NCBI RefSeq assembly: GCF_905147045.1
Contig: NC_065910.1
Location: forward strand, 310,001 to 374,000
Length of the DNA: 64,000 bases
Origin: Nymphalis io
Taxonomy: Eukaryota; Arthropoda; Insecta; Lepidoptera; Nymphalidae
Reading direction: 5' to 3'
In this document: piece by piece, positions 55,901-63,860 of the stretch
How positions within the stretch are numbered: position 1 is the stretch's first letter
Layout: every line of letters begins with the position of its first letter
Translations under genes and position numbers: made by a program
The notes under the pieces: model-generated
The model's input: the letters and a program-made list of their open reading frames with translations, nothing else
What the model was told of the DNA's origin: nothing
Database searches by the model: none

Positions 55901-58525
55901 ACGGCCAGTACAGTCGGGAAGAATGTTCTGTACTAGCCGTCCCCGCCTTGCCGGCCCGCAAGATGCCTCTTCACGCCTCGTTTGAAGGAACCCGGGTTGT
56001 AAGAGGAGGGGAACACGTGAGCTGGTAAGGAATTCCATTCTTTGGTAGTGCGACAAAGAAAGGAGTTGCCAAATTTCTTTGTGCGCGATGGAATTGATGT
56101 CACAGTTAGGCGGTGACATCGAGAACCAGCTCGCGTGGACTTAAGAAGGACTATTGTAAAAATTCAAAAATCCTCTCGTTTTATATGCGTTTTAATGGAG
56201 ACGCAACTGAAACCTGTATTTAAAGCATTACTATGCCAAGCTCCTTAAAAATATTAATAAACTTCTATTGCTACAAATCACAGGACAATAGTAACATATT
56301 TTGTCTGTTATTAACCGCGCAGCCGACAAGTAATAACATTTTTGTACCAACCTTTCAAATTCCCTCATCCGCGATAATGATCATAATTCAACATCACAAC
56401 TAACAATGCCTTAACAATAAATAGTGCATACAAATATAGATCTTACGTACACGCATTATCGGTTAGTGTAGCGTAATCATTTTTAATATTTCGGTGGTTA
56501 CTTATTGACTTACAATAAACGCTGTACGCATTTAGCTCCTTAACAGGCGTATTATCATTCATTGTAGCGGGAACTATTTTAGCATTTAAGTAGCTAGTTG
56601 CTGGGTAAATACGGAATAATGAGACCGCGGGGGTTCGTTGGGGGAATTTTATTAGAGGTTTATTAGTTCGATGTTGCTCTTGAGTAATAGGATATATTCA
56701 TAACAAATATTGTTGAATGTGTAATAACGGCAGCAATATTATTAGTTGAAAATTATATATCAGAGTTAAAATTAAATAATTTATAAATACTAAGCATTAT
56801 TCAATCCGTTATTTATGGTTTTGGAATTCACAGTGTTTTATATATTCTATCACACATACGTTTTCAGTACATGGGTCTGTTTGTGTGCGTACATAAATAA
56901 ATCAATTAAAACATTTAATTTTTACATTGATAAATTAATTATTACATTGATGGATTAATGAAAAATATATTTACCAATTTATCTAAGTTTATTATAACGA
57001 ATATAATTCAATACAAAAAGTATTTATATTTCAAAACTCAATTTTCAACTAGAGGTAAATTTTACATTACAAGTATGTGATATGCTTGACCAATAATTAA
57101 CCAATAATTGACCAATAATAAATTGACTTTCGAGGTACCTAAGCTTGAACAAGAGAAAGTAGTTTTGTAATGCCGAAACTTAATGGAACGCGCTCGATCC
57201 CATTGATGTCTTTTTCAGGCAGCCTTTACAGGTCGCATTACTACAAACAAAATGTCTATGTTTTCATATATTTAATATTATATTATAAATTCTTAAAACA
57301 TAACGTAACTTATATTTAAAACGTTAAATGATATATTTTACGTAAAAATAAAGTGCTCCTTACACGATTATTTCTTTATGTATTATAAATAGCGGGCGAC
57401 ATATTTAAGTAGATATGTTATTAGGTATTGTCCTATTATTATCGGTTGTAAATATATATACACATACATATTTAAGCGTCACGGGCTTCTAAATTAAAAC
57501 AACTAATTAAACTGAATATTACTATCAATTAATCTAAACTGAATCAATTAATTTAATGTTTTCATTAGTTTTTAAATAATTATAAACAAATCAAATTATA
57601 AATATATTAATTAGCTTGTAAATTATAAGCATTCTTATTACACTCATTAAATTGATATTATTAAAAACAGGTTATCAAAATAATTAGTTTGATTTAAAAT
57701 TAAAATAGCTAATTTTAAAACGATTAACCATTTAGATAGGAGCTGGTGGTAGGACTTTACTGTTGGTAGGGCCTTGTACAAGCTCGTCTGGGTAGGTACC
57801 ACCCACTCATCAGATATTCTACTGCAAAACAGTAGTACTTGGGTTGTGTTCCGATTTGAAGAATGAGTGAGCCAGTGTAATTGCAGGCACAAGGGACATA
57901 ACATCTTACTTTCCAAGGTTGGTGGCGCATTGGCGATGTAAGTGATGGGTAACATTTCTTACAACGCCAATATTTATGGGCGTTGGTGACCACTTACCAC
58001 CAGGTGACCCATTTGCTTCTCCACCTACCTATGCTACAAAAAAGAGCCTACTATGTTTTATAATAAAGTAATTAAATTATTATTACCTTTCTCTACTATG
58101 TTTGAAAAAAATATTTCCAATACCAAAATAATTCAATATAAAATTGTTTTAAGATTTTCAATATAACTCACATTCATAATAATTAATTAATAAATTACTC
58201 CTAGAAGTATTCCGATATCTATGTTTCATTTTACAACATACAGACATCCAGACGTAATTTACCTTTCCAAGAAAAGAAAATGCTGGTACACATTCGCGCG
58301 TAAGTTAAAAAAGCATAATAGATCACCAAAGATAATATTTAGAAACTTGGTTTTTTTATGCTAATGAATATAACGTCCAGCACGCTGGACAATGTTAAAC
58401 AATTTAGTAAGTAGTTTTTTATAACTTAAATATATAAATAAGATATAGTTACCGGACGTATGTTGTCTGTGTCCAAGGATGCTGTCTATCGTGTAATCTG
58501 CGCCTCGACGCGCGCTGCTCGCCAT
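33554..58525 (-). CDS. PRD-class homeodomain transcription factor, six exons, 248 aa (homeobrain/Arx/Rx-like group)
   Basis: Join of six exons on the minus strand (58453-58525, 51135-51283, 50175-50312, 44125-44212, 34214-34352, 33554-33713; 747 nt including TAA). All introns are GT-AG and all phases agree. Residues about 11-18 are YTIDSILG, an octapeptide/eh1-like motif that in this class recruits Groucho-type corepressors. Residues 25-74 are acidic, rich in Glu and His. The homeodomain is residues 75-134, starting VRRSRTTFTTYQ, with helix 3 VWFQNRRAKWRKRE and Gln at position 50. An intron falls between homeodomain residues 46 and 47, a classic PRD-class position. After it come a Gly/Val-rich stretch, FRALLHRYVL, and a Pro/Ala/Ser/Arg-rich tail ending SRVHT. 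No OAR motif is seen. Role (family knowledge): nuclear DNA-binding regulator of anterior or neural development. It could be homeobrain itself or a close paralogue such as the Drosophila CG34367 type; I cannot decide without a tree. The start codon has G at -3 and +4. Confidence 0.92.
34214..34352 (-). CDS. Homeobox gene exon 5 (Gly/Val-rich region)
   Basis: Acceptor CAACCTAG, donor GTAATT. With the G of exon 4 it reads a Gly/Val/Trp-rich segment (GVGVGGVGVGGG, then EWWLGLGAPLWHD) and ends AAAFRALLH plus AG (phase 2). It is GC-rich inside AT-rich and transposon-derived intron. No domain recognised. The assignment rests on phase agreement on both sides and an uninterrupted frame. Confidence 0.82.
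34383..36190 (+). mobile_element. RTE LINE, 5'-truncated, interrupted by a family A repeat (homeobox intron 4)
   Basis: Encodes an RTE reverse transcriptase from KNNKAPGDDG through KLFSRVITNRLEQRLDDFQP, DYEKAFDSI, QGDVISPKLY and FADDTVIM, to the C-terminal RRRTKVTDIARR and EAFVQQWTSFG with TGA. Frame breaks occur at the family A insertion, near 35430, near 35760 and near 36000, so it is dead. The 3' end is a TGA microsatellite. GATGAAATAT occurs at 34373-34382 and 36190-36199 and may be a target-site duplication, although part could be tail sequence. It differs clearly from the 37.8 kb copy, so at least two RTE families are present. Confidence 0.9.
34651..34949 (-). repeat. Family A repeat inserted in the RTE copy
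   Basis: T-run of 15, TATAGAATAGGAAGGCGG, full body, ending CCACCAGTA. It splits the RTE codons for FFKKGD and KTLLKNYTPISLL, showing it is younger than the RTE insertion. Confidence 0.93.
36191..36451. other. AT-rich intron 4 sequence
   Basis: Nothing recognised. Confidence 0.35.
36452..36650 (+). repeat. Family A repeat, diverged, 3' truncated
   Basis: GGTGGTAGGGTTTTGTGCAA through TTCTTACAATGCCAATAAAT; the poly(A) end is missing. Confidence 0.85.
36651..37399. other. AT-rich intron 4 sequence
   Basis: Nothing recognised. Confidence 0.35.
37400..37755 (+). mobile_element. Family C SINE, near full length
   Basis: TCTCGTTGGTATAGTGGC head with B box GGTTCAATTCCC, full body, and ATTATTATTATT tail that runs directly into the 3' tail of the RTE copy at 37756. 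Confidence 0.9.
37756..40563 (-). mobile_element. Near full-length RTE LINE (homeobox intron 4)
   Basis: On the minus strand, from a GC-rich 5' region (40563-40430) through an apurinic-type endonuclease (40425-39934: TATYNGRSMRLDHHLAELEV, LGLSEVRRQ, QGGVGFLVKKD; 39741-39268: NEIDFIISNKRHIFRDVS, GSDHRLVRG) to the reverse transcriptase (38956-38771; 38739-38308 with QGDVISPKLF and YVRFADDIVII, catalytic FADD near 38475; 38223-37759 to the C terminus). Stops and frameshifts separate the pieces, so it is inactive. RTE elements move by target-primed reverse transcription (family knowledge). Same transcriptional sense as the host homeobox gene. Confidence 0.93.
40658..40984 (+). repeat. Family A repeat with 58-nt poly(A)
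   Basis: ACTGGTGGTAGGGCTTTGTG to TTCTAT, lacking a short segment around CTTACCATCAGGTGG, then an uninterrupted run of 58 A (40927-40984). A long pure tail suggests recent insertion. Confidence 0.93.
41030..41218 (+). mobile_element. Degraded family B SINE, body and end
   Basis: TTTATTTCGTGCTGAGCGGT, GAAACCTGCATGTGTTGGA-like sequence and CCTTATCCTCAAGAAAAATGG follow the SINE order. Confidence 0.65.
41219..42127. other. AT-rich intron 4 sequence
   Basis: No features recognised, except a patch with repeated CTGACGTCATCTGACGCTCG-like wording near 41350-41400. Confidence 0.35.
42128..42395 (-). mobile_element. Family D tRNA-derived SINE
   Basis: Read on the minus strand: GTGGTTGGTGGATGCTTGCC (A box side), GGGTTCGATTCCC (B box), a body shared with the 50.7 kb copy, and an ATT-repeat tail at the left. 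Confidence 0.85.
42396..43754. other. AT-rich intron 4 sequence
   Basis: No gene. AT dinucleotide runs at about 43430-43452 and 43685-43700. Confidence 0.4.
43755..43925 (-). mobile_element. Degraded family B SINE
   Basis: CATATTCCACCACACTTCTC, GGCAGAATTTCATCCGACAC and TGCAGGTTTCTTTACAATG match the complement of the SINE body. Confidence 0.7.
44125..44212 (-). CDS. Homeobox gene exon 4 (homeodomain recognition helix)
   Basis: Acceptor TGTACACAG, donor GTGAGC. Encodes VWFQNRRAKWRKREKALGRE, which is helix 3 with Gln50 and Asn51, then HAPFLHHEH, and ends with one G (phase 1). A family A repeat starts only about 21 nt upstream of the acceptor dinucleotide in the transcript. Confidence 0.95.
44236..44528 (+). 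repeat. Family A repeat next to the exon 4 splice acceptor
   Basis: Full copy from ACTGGTGGTAGGGCTTTGTG to an A10 end. In the homeobox transcript it is antisense, so its T-run plus TATAG forms a strong-looking cryptic acceptor upstream of exon 4. Confidence 0.93.
44545..44716 (-). repeat. Degraded family A repeat, opposite orientation
   Basis: ATAGACAATAGCACTTTAAG, CCTTGTGCCTGTAGTTACAG and GTTCGCACAAGGCCCTACC on the minus strand, forming an inverted pair with the previous copy. Confidence 0.75.
44930..45135. promoter_or_regulatory. Candidate intronic regulatory element (octamer and homeodomain sites)
   Basis: After a CT dinucleotide run come CCGTAATGAAAAGCAATTACG, a paired arrangement of homeodomain half sites, and ATTTGCAT at about 45046-45053, the consensus POU octamer. 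Non-repetitive and more balanced in composition than its flanks, in intron 3 of the homeobox gene. Confidence 0.35.
45270..45425 (+). mobile_element. Degraded family B SINE
   Basis: TTGCCCAGTGGATAAAACGC head and the end AAGAAGGCATTTCCCAGCAG remain; the middle is shortened. Confidence 0.55.
45426..47255. other. Intron 3 sequence without repeats
   Basis: No gene or recognised repeat. GC-richer patch at 46690-46810. Confidence 0.35.
47256..47485. promoter_or_regulatory. Candidate intronic enhancer, GC-rich with TAATTA sites
   Basis: A GC-rich block containing GTCGGTAATTACCAAATTGC and CGTGCTTAATTAAACC, two palindromic TAATTA-type homeodomain targets. It shows no splice sites or coding frame. 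Enhancer role is inference. Confidence 0.35.
47486..47799. other. AT-rich intron 3 sequence
   Basis: Nothing recognised. Confidence 0.35.
47800..47935. promoter_or_regulatory. Candidate intronic enhancer with clustered ATTA and SOX-like sites
   Basis: Four ATTA/TAAT sites occur in about 45 nt (ACAATTAGCG, ACATTAGCGG, GTGTAATGAG, GAATTAGCG), followed by CCATTGTG (SOX-like). GCGTCCATTG at 47857-47866 is mirrored by its exact complement at 47907-47916. Confidence 0.4.
48880..49025. promoter_or_regulatory. Candidate intronic regulatory element
   Basis: GC-rich with CTAATCTG and GCTAATCTATG (TAATCT, K50-type sites), GCTAATTTTAATTAC (paired Q50-type half sites) and ATTGTGAGCGAACAATG (SOX-like pair). 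No coding frame survives on either strand. Confidence 0.35.
49500..49695 (-). repeat. Family A fragment followed by a family B remnant
   Basis: 49508-49618 matches the middle of family A on the minus strand (AACCTTGGGAACTAAGATG to AACACAACAATACC). 49645-49690 carries CAGCTGGGCTACGGCCTC, the end of family B on the minus strand. Confidence 0.7.
50175..50312 (-). CDS. Homeobox gene exon 3 (homeodomain residues 1-46)
   Basis: Acceptor GCAAGCAG, donor GTATGC. Forty-six codons encode homeodomain helices 1 and 2, starting VRRSRTTFTTYQLHELERAF and ending LDLSEARVQ. The exon is much more GC-rich than its flanks and in phase 0 at both ends. Confidence 0.95.
50679..50932 (-). mobile_element. Family D tRNA-derived SINE (homeobox intron 2)
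   Basis: Closely similar to the copy at 42.1 kb: ATATCCTGGGACATTTTTCA, ACAAATATCTGTCCTGGGTG and AACCCACAACCTTCGGCGTG. The left end is an ATA/ATT tail. It lies in the small intron between exons 2 and 3. Confidence 0.87.
51135..51283 (-). CDS. Homeobox gene exon 2 (acidic linker)
   Basis: Acceptor AATGTAG at 51284-51290, donor GTAATT. Completes an Asp codon with exon 1, then 49 residues dominated by Glu, His and Ser, including EHEVEHEHEV, and ending GRPRK. That basic end leads directly into the homeodomain in phase 0. Confidence 0.9.
51515..51690 (-). mobile_element. Degraded family B SINE
   Basis: AAGGAGACGGTTTGGAGCCA, TCCACCACGCAACTTCAGTA and TCACAATGTTTTCCTTC match the complement of the SINE body. 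Confidence 0.6.
51691..53224. other. Intron 1 sequence, no gene
   Basis: Contains a short phrase CTGCTCCCAACTTCGTTCGG near 52183-52202, typical of a dispersed insect repeat, and a patch of balanced composition at 52545-52800 with no supported frame. Confidence 0.35.
53225..53435 (-). repeat. Degraded family A repeat
   Basis: CCAGGCTAAGTGGTGACAAC, CATCGCCAATGCGCCACTAA and CCTACAAACTGGAACACAAC keep the family A order on the minus strand. Confidence 0.75.
53436..54435. other. Intron 1 sequence, no gene
   Basis: GTGTGT run near 53530-53558. At 54355-54380, TATGTCCAGCAGTGGACTGA is a remnant of an RTE or SINE 3' end. Confidence 0.4.
54436..54605 (+). repeat. Degraded family A repeat
   Basis: CTTACTGATGGTAGAACTTC, ACCATCAAGGTACCCATGAG and TGTGTGAGCCAGTGTAAATA followed by TTTCCTTTTACAAAAA. 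Confidence 0.6.
55090..55215. promoter_or_regulatory. Candidate regulatory island in intron 1
   Basis: A GC-rich block (GCTCCGCGACAGGCGCCGCC) is followed by TTCTTTGATCTGC (a TCF/LEF-type match) and CACCGGAAAATAAACAGC. Non-repetitive. Inference only. Confidence 0.3.
55216..55825. other. AT-rich intron 1 sequence
   Basis: Nothing recognised. Confidence 0.35.
55826..56150. repeat. Unclassified lepidopteran dispersed repeat
   Basis: CACCTGATGGTAAGTGGTAG, GTCCAAACGCAACGACGGCC and GGCGGTGACATCGAGAACCA resemble a repeat seen across moth and butterfly genomes. An open minus frame at 55820-56119 has no support as a gene. Confidence 0.6.
56151..57741. other. Intron 1 sequence, no gene
   Basis: GC-richer patch with TAATGAGACCGCGGGGGTTC near 56617-56640; otherwise AT-rich. 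Confidence 0.35.
57742..58043 (+). repeat. Family A repeat in intron 1
   Basis: GCTGGTGGTAGGACTTTACT then a second GTTGGTAGGGCC, the full body, and end TATGCTACAAAAAAG. Diverged, and antisense to the homeobox transcript. Confidence 0.88.
58453..58525 (-). CDS. Homeobox gene exon 1 (start codon, octapeptide motif)
   Basis: ATG is the complement of 58523-58525. The exon encodes 24 residues, beginning MASSARRG and carrying YTIDSILG. It ends with a single G before donor GTAACT (phase 1), which pairs with the AT that opens exon 2 to give Asp. Confidence 0.88.
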
Positions 58526-58845
58526 CACGATGCCTCGTTGAACACCTATCGTCTTTTTATCTCCTGGTAATCACACTGCACATATACGCACTAATTTTTA
58601 TAACAAATGTCCTCACAATTTAATCTTGTTCAAGCACTTATTTTATTACACGAATATTTATTGTCCAAAACGACACTTATAATGTTTTTTTAATTAAAAA
58701 AAATGAAGAACATTAGTTTATTTATCGTATTACATTTAATAACAATATTATTAATTAATTAATTAATATTAAAAATCATTAATCAATAGTAATAAATATT
58801 TTGAAGTAATTCGCACGCTAAGAGTTTCGTAGTTCGCAAACGCAA

Positions 58846-58892
58846 CCGACCTCGCAAAACTATTACCAAACTTTGACTGAGGTCTCGACTGA
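58846..58892 (-). promoter_or_regulatory. Candidate Inr plus DPE core promoter of the homeobox gene
   Basis: The minus strand carries two arthropod initiator matches, TCAGTC, at 58892-58887 and 58880-58875. Taking the A at 58878 as +1, positions +28 to +33 read GGTCGG, which fits five of six bases of the downstream promoter element. No TATA box is evident. This would give a 5' UTR of about 353 nt. Inference from motif spacing; no transcript evidence. Confidence 0.45.
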
Positions 58893-59718
58893 GTATCACT
58901 TAATATCGTCCCGCCTTTCTACGCAGCCTTCCCGCCTTACATCCGTCTCTTTCATTCCCTTTACCTAACTCTAGTTCTGTCTCGCACTCTGGCCACGCCT
59001 ACTCAACTTGATTGGTAGCTTGGTAAGGGTAGGGTTATAAAGCACAAATCTGTCAAAAGCGCACGTTTTCCTGTTCGGAGAGGACGCATTTTAATTCAAC
59101 ACTTTGTTACTTATACGTAATTAAAAAGATTTTTTAATGATGATTAAATTAAAATGTTGTTACTATAAATAAATATAATAAATAGCTATAGATTGTCATT
59201 TTTTTTTATATTCCGTACCCGCTTCCCCGCAAGTTCAATTACTTAAAGACTTAATACTCGAATATAAAAAAACGTACACCGTTACACGTATATCATTAAA
59301 TGATAAGCCTTGTCCGTGGATATTGTACTTAACATAATTCACATTAAATCACTACAACCAACCATTCGAACTAAATAGTGAGTTAAGAACGTCTACAATC
59401 CCGTAACACAACCTATGATACATATCCCTTCTTAATCTTTAAGCTTCTTATAATTAATCCTTTAAAAAACAAAACCGAACAATTCAGACGATGTTAGCGA
59501 AGTAAATCGGTTCTTAACAGATAACTCAACTCATTGTCTGATGAGTGTTTAATTCTCACAATGACTCTTAAGCTCTCGACACCTTCAAACGAGCCTGTAA
59601 TCCCTTCGTAAGGCGACAACACTCCACACAAACGGTCAAACTCGATGTGCTTAAAAAATACAATAAATAGATTTTTAACGAATATGTCGTAATATTTTCT
59701 ATATTAGATTTATAATTC
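58893..59718. other. Upstream flank of the homeobox gene
   Basis: Region 58900-59100 has pyrimidine-rich balanced sequence and may be proximal promoter. Beyond it nothing recognised. Confidence 0.3.
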
Positions 59719-60010
59719 ATATAATGTTCGACGGTGATAGAAAACTCTGTGAGGAAATGAGAATGTAAGGTGAAATCCACATATATCACTCTATAGTTCT
59801 ATCATCAACAGCATTTGTATTGCTGTGTTCCGGTTTAAGCAATAAGTAAGTCAGTTTAATTACAAGCAAAAGAGATATAACATTTGAGTTTGTGTAGTGG
59901 CAGCGGATTTATATTGAATGTAATTTCTTACAGCACCTTTATATATAGGCTGTTGTGACCGAGTACAATCAGGTGGCTCATTTGCTACGCTAGTTCCTCA
60001 TATAAAATAA
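59719..60010 (+). repeat. Family B remnant followed by degraded family A
   Basis: 59725-59775 GTTCGACGGTGATAGAAAAC is a family B body remnant. 59815-60008 follows family A from TTGCTGTGTTCCGGTTTAAG to an A-rich end. Confidence 0.55.
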
Positions 60011-60059
60011 AATCCTGACCCCTTGGGTTATGCCCGCCCTAACAATTTTTTTTTCATGA

Positions 60060-60238
60060 AAAAAAATATCCCATGGACATCGACTGCTGGGTTCGACGTA
60101 GGATTCGTACCTACTAAGCCCCTGTAATAGACACAGATTGGAAAGGCAATGGGTACGTTCCGCTTGTATTCGGTGGAGCTCTCCTCACTAGTGCGTACGG
60201 CAGCGCTAGACCAGCTCTGCCATCTTCACTAAACACAA
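60060..60238 (-). mobile_element. tRNA-derived SINE-like element
   Basis: Minus strand: GCAGAGCTGGTCTAGCGCTG (A-box-like TGGTCTAGCG) and GGTACGAATCC (B-box-like) about 90 nt later. Class inferred from the two boxes. Confidence 0.45.
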
Positions 60239-60929
60239 GCTTGTGGTCAAATCAGAGGAAAATAAGAATATTAATAATAATATGCAAAAACGCATTTTCA
60301 GTATTAAAAATAAAAAAGGTTTTTTGTATAATGTTAGTCTATTATCGTTTAAAAAATACTTCAGCTTAAGTTAAAAAGATATTCGGATTAATAAAAAAAA
60401 CTACTGTAGTTATTATATATCAATATATACATGTATAATCCTAAATATCACCAATAATTATTACAATTTACATTTACGATATACAAATGCAACTCTTAAA
60501 TAAATGAGCTGTTAATTATTGACTAAGTTTTTATTTCTCGTACCTGTAAACGATGTATTAAGAAAAAATTCCAAGGCCGTCCCTTCCGAGTAATTTGGAA
60601 CGTTCTTGAGTGTCATAATAAGATTAACAAACTCCTAATCCGCATATTATATTGGCATTATTGTTTTCGTTTGAACTCATTTCTGGCCAAGGCATAACAT
60701 CAGATTTAGTTGAAACGGTTTAAATATACTCCTTGTGATAAAAATAACGAAACGCCCAATTTATTATCAGATATTATATTGAAACTGTCATCACCACAAG
60801 CCCTGGTTAGTTGTAGTTTTTCTTACTCGCTCTAATGGAGTGACTAACCTATAAAAGCGCAGATCCTGAGTTTCAAGATTAAAAACTCGGTTTGTGCCAA
60901 TATAAAGTAGTTGAAGTTTTATGTCGAGA

Positions 60930-61190
60930 TATTTGCAGTAGAAGCCCAGAGCATTCCCGTGCCTCGGAAAGCACGTAAAGTCGGTAATGTTTTTAAAAAG
61001 GTTTAAGGGCTACTATTTCTAATTATTTTTAAGCTGTTATCATATTTTTTCTACTAATCCGTAAGATCTTACTTCAAATCTCATTAGTTTACTCGTTAAT
61101 AACAAAAAATACTTAAGTTTTGTACTTAATGGTAGGGTTTTGTGCCACCCACTTATCACTTATTCTACCGCCAAACAGCCCTATTTATTA
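60930..61190 (+). repeat. Small family C and family A remnants
   Basis: 60940-60985 CATTCCCGTGCCTCGGAAAG is family C. 61130-61185 AATGGTAGGGTTTTGTGCCA is family A. Confidence 0.6.
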
Positions 61191-62125
61191 CCTGTTAATA
61201 CCTATAAGCACCCATTTTATACTAATCTCAAAATACGTTAGTTAAAATAGTTTTTCAAAAATAAATGCTATTTAATCCTTTAATTAAAATCCTTTTTAGT
61301 ACTTATTACCGGATTTGTTTTCTTTGTTGGTATTAAATATAAAAAGATTTACTTTATGATACAAATATTTTGTCTGACAGTGGTCTTTGAGATGACTAAT
61401 GAGTTTTTAATACTAACGCCCGACGGTCTATATTCGACAGTAATTATTATTGACAACAACACATACGAACACAAAAACAAAATATACAAATTTATAAATA
61501 AATCGTTGATATATAGAGAAAAAAGGTACTGAACTGTTAGGCTTGCTCTACTCACGAGCTTCGGTTACTTTTTTTATCATTAAAAAGCAAACGTTTGACA
61601 GTAGTCTTGCCTGATGTTAAGCATCGACACGGACTAGATTTGAAGACACCAATGTTAGTAAAGAGTTAGGGATCGAAACTGCGACTTTTTTCAACGCTAT
61701 ATAGATTGACAAATTGAAAGATTGATCTATCGTATTATGTTAGATACAATTATTCTATATCCAAAGTATATTTAGATGTCGGATGGTAGAACAATAATAT
61801 CGGCGATATATCAATATATAATCACACCATTCAGTTTATATGCATATACATATATAATACTATACTATGAATTTATTACGTATATAACTTACTTATCGAT
61901 GTTCACTTTGTTTGTGTTCAAATATCATATAAGTAACAATATCGGACGTCCGAATGTAGGCAGACCACACCATCACAGTTGAACGAACTACATTAACCAT
62001 AAAATGTGACAGTTGTATAATAAAATTACTTCTATAATATTCCATTTATTATATAAACCAAAATATATTATATATCACTTTATGTAAAACATAATAGTGT
62101 AAAATAAAAGTTATAAGTAACGCTG
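61191..62125. other. AT-rich upstream DNA without features
   Basis: Nothing recognised. Confidence 0.35.
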
Positions 62126-62590
62126 CAGAGGTAAGGCGGGAGAGCTCAGCGAGAACTATTATTGTCATTGTTATTTAGCTAACTACGTAGGTGCTGAGAC
62201 AATACAAGCCGCTATATCTATATAACATAGTTGCTAAAGACGCAGTTCCGCCACTCCGATGTCTCTTTGTCGCGAATTAAGGCAATTTTCTGAACGCCGG
62301 AAAATAAAATAATAGCCAGCCCATTAGCGAGCCCCCATCCTTCCCTGCGTCCCGCTCCGCCGCTCCACACCCCTCTGGTGCGAGTCGCCGGCGCTCGCTA
62401 ATCGTCGGAAATGAATTTGACGTTTCTCTCTACGCGCGCTTTGACTCGAGCGGATTCTCGTTCCGCGTCATTTAACGTCGCCGTTCGCTGCTCAATGATC
62501 GTCGCTACTCGCTATCCGCTATCAGCGCTATCTGATGCTTGCTACTACCTTTTATCCGAAGCAAGCAACGTGTCGTATTGCTCTTCGCTA
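62126..62590. promoter_or_regulatory. GC-richer island upstream of the homeobox gene
   Basis: Includes CGCGAATTAAGGCAATTTTC, CAGCCCATTAGCGAGCC and GCGCTCGCTAATCGTCGG, several homeodomain half sites in a GC-rich block about 3.5 kb upstream of the start. A 60-codon frame inside has no support. Confidence 0.3.
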
Positions 62591-62884
62591 TAAACATTGA
62601 AACCTATATAAATACATGATTAAGGATTTTAAATATAATTATGTTGCGATCTACAGATAATACAACTAACCATCCTATCAGTAACTACCGACATCTAAAA
62701 CGGAAATATATGAATAATAATATCGAATCTATTGAAAATAATTGTATCGACATTTTTAAGACCTAAATTATCAATGAATAAGAACCATATTTAGTAACGA
62801 ATACAATCGTTCGTATTTATATGTTCATAATACACAACTTACGATATATTGAGAGCCAAAACGGTTAAGCTTTTTAAAAGGCAT

Positions 62885-63115
62885 ACACTTCCGTCGTGTG
62901 AAGTGTAATAAGGCGAACTAATAGCGCCGTACTAAGGGTATAGTTAAAATGTGTGTCGCGGGAAGACGTGAACGATGATCCCTCGTAACAGTACAAAGGT
63001 AACCGGGACTCGCGATATAATTATCTATTTAAAGGCGCGTCATTACCCGCGCTACGGAACCACATGATTACGTTCCCGCGTGACACTGCTACTTTGTGAT
63101 TCGAGAGACTGTCTC
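62885..63115. promoter_or_regulatory. GC-richer island upstream of the homeobox gene
   Basis: Non-repetitive, with GTGTAATAAGGCG, ACTAATAGCGCC, GCGATATAATTATC and CATGATTACG sites. No coding frame. Confidence 0.3.
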
Positions 63116-63860
63116 GGAGGTAACTTCTGCAAAGATATATAATTTATGAGATTTGATTATTTTGTTAAAATCCATTTGTATTTCATTACTTCAATTATAC
63201 GTTTTTAAAAATGTGATAATACATTAAATTTAAATGTATAACGTTTCAAATAGTTTAATTGCAATAATCAAGGCAACACATAAAACTAAGGTTTAATTTA
63301 ATTAAATAATATTTTACTATACTCCTGTAATATTTATCTTAGCAATTTCTGAGTAAAAAAACATTGCTATTACATTTTATAACTGTTCTGTTATTATTAT
63401 AATCAATAATTATATATGAATAAAGTACATTTACTGAGCCATAAACGTTACAAAGAGTGTGAATAATAACCTTTTTTTAGGAATTCGATAAATAATTATA
63501 TTAGGAGGAGAAGGATATTACAAAACTAATTTATATTTTAAAGCATTTTTTTTTAATTCCAAAAATTGCTAAGACAAATATTACAAGATAAAAGTAAAAT
63601 ATTTTTTATTTCATTTAAAAGTTAATAAGTAAAAATTACTACATTTTTACTATAAATATTGCTCGTTGTTAATGAAAAAAATAAATCTAGAGCATTCAAT
63701 TAGCCTCTTATAAGGACTTTTAAATCGTCGCAGAATTAAAAGTATAGAAATTCTTATTCGGTGACATAAAAATATCAAAAAGTTTCTTTGTAATGCAAAC
63801 CCTCGATCTTAAACTTGGCTTGGTCGAAACTTGAAAGTATTTAGAACATCTAATTGAGAG
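63116..63860. other. AT-rich DNA without features
   Basis: Nothing recognised. Confidence 0.35.
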
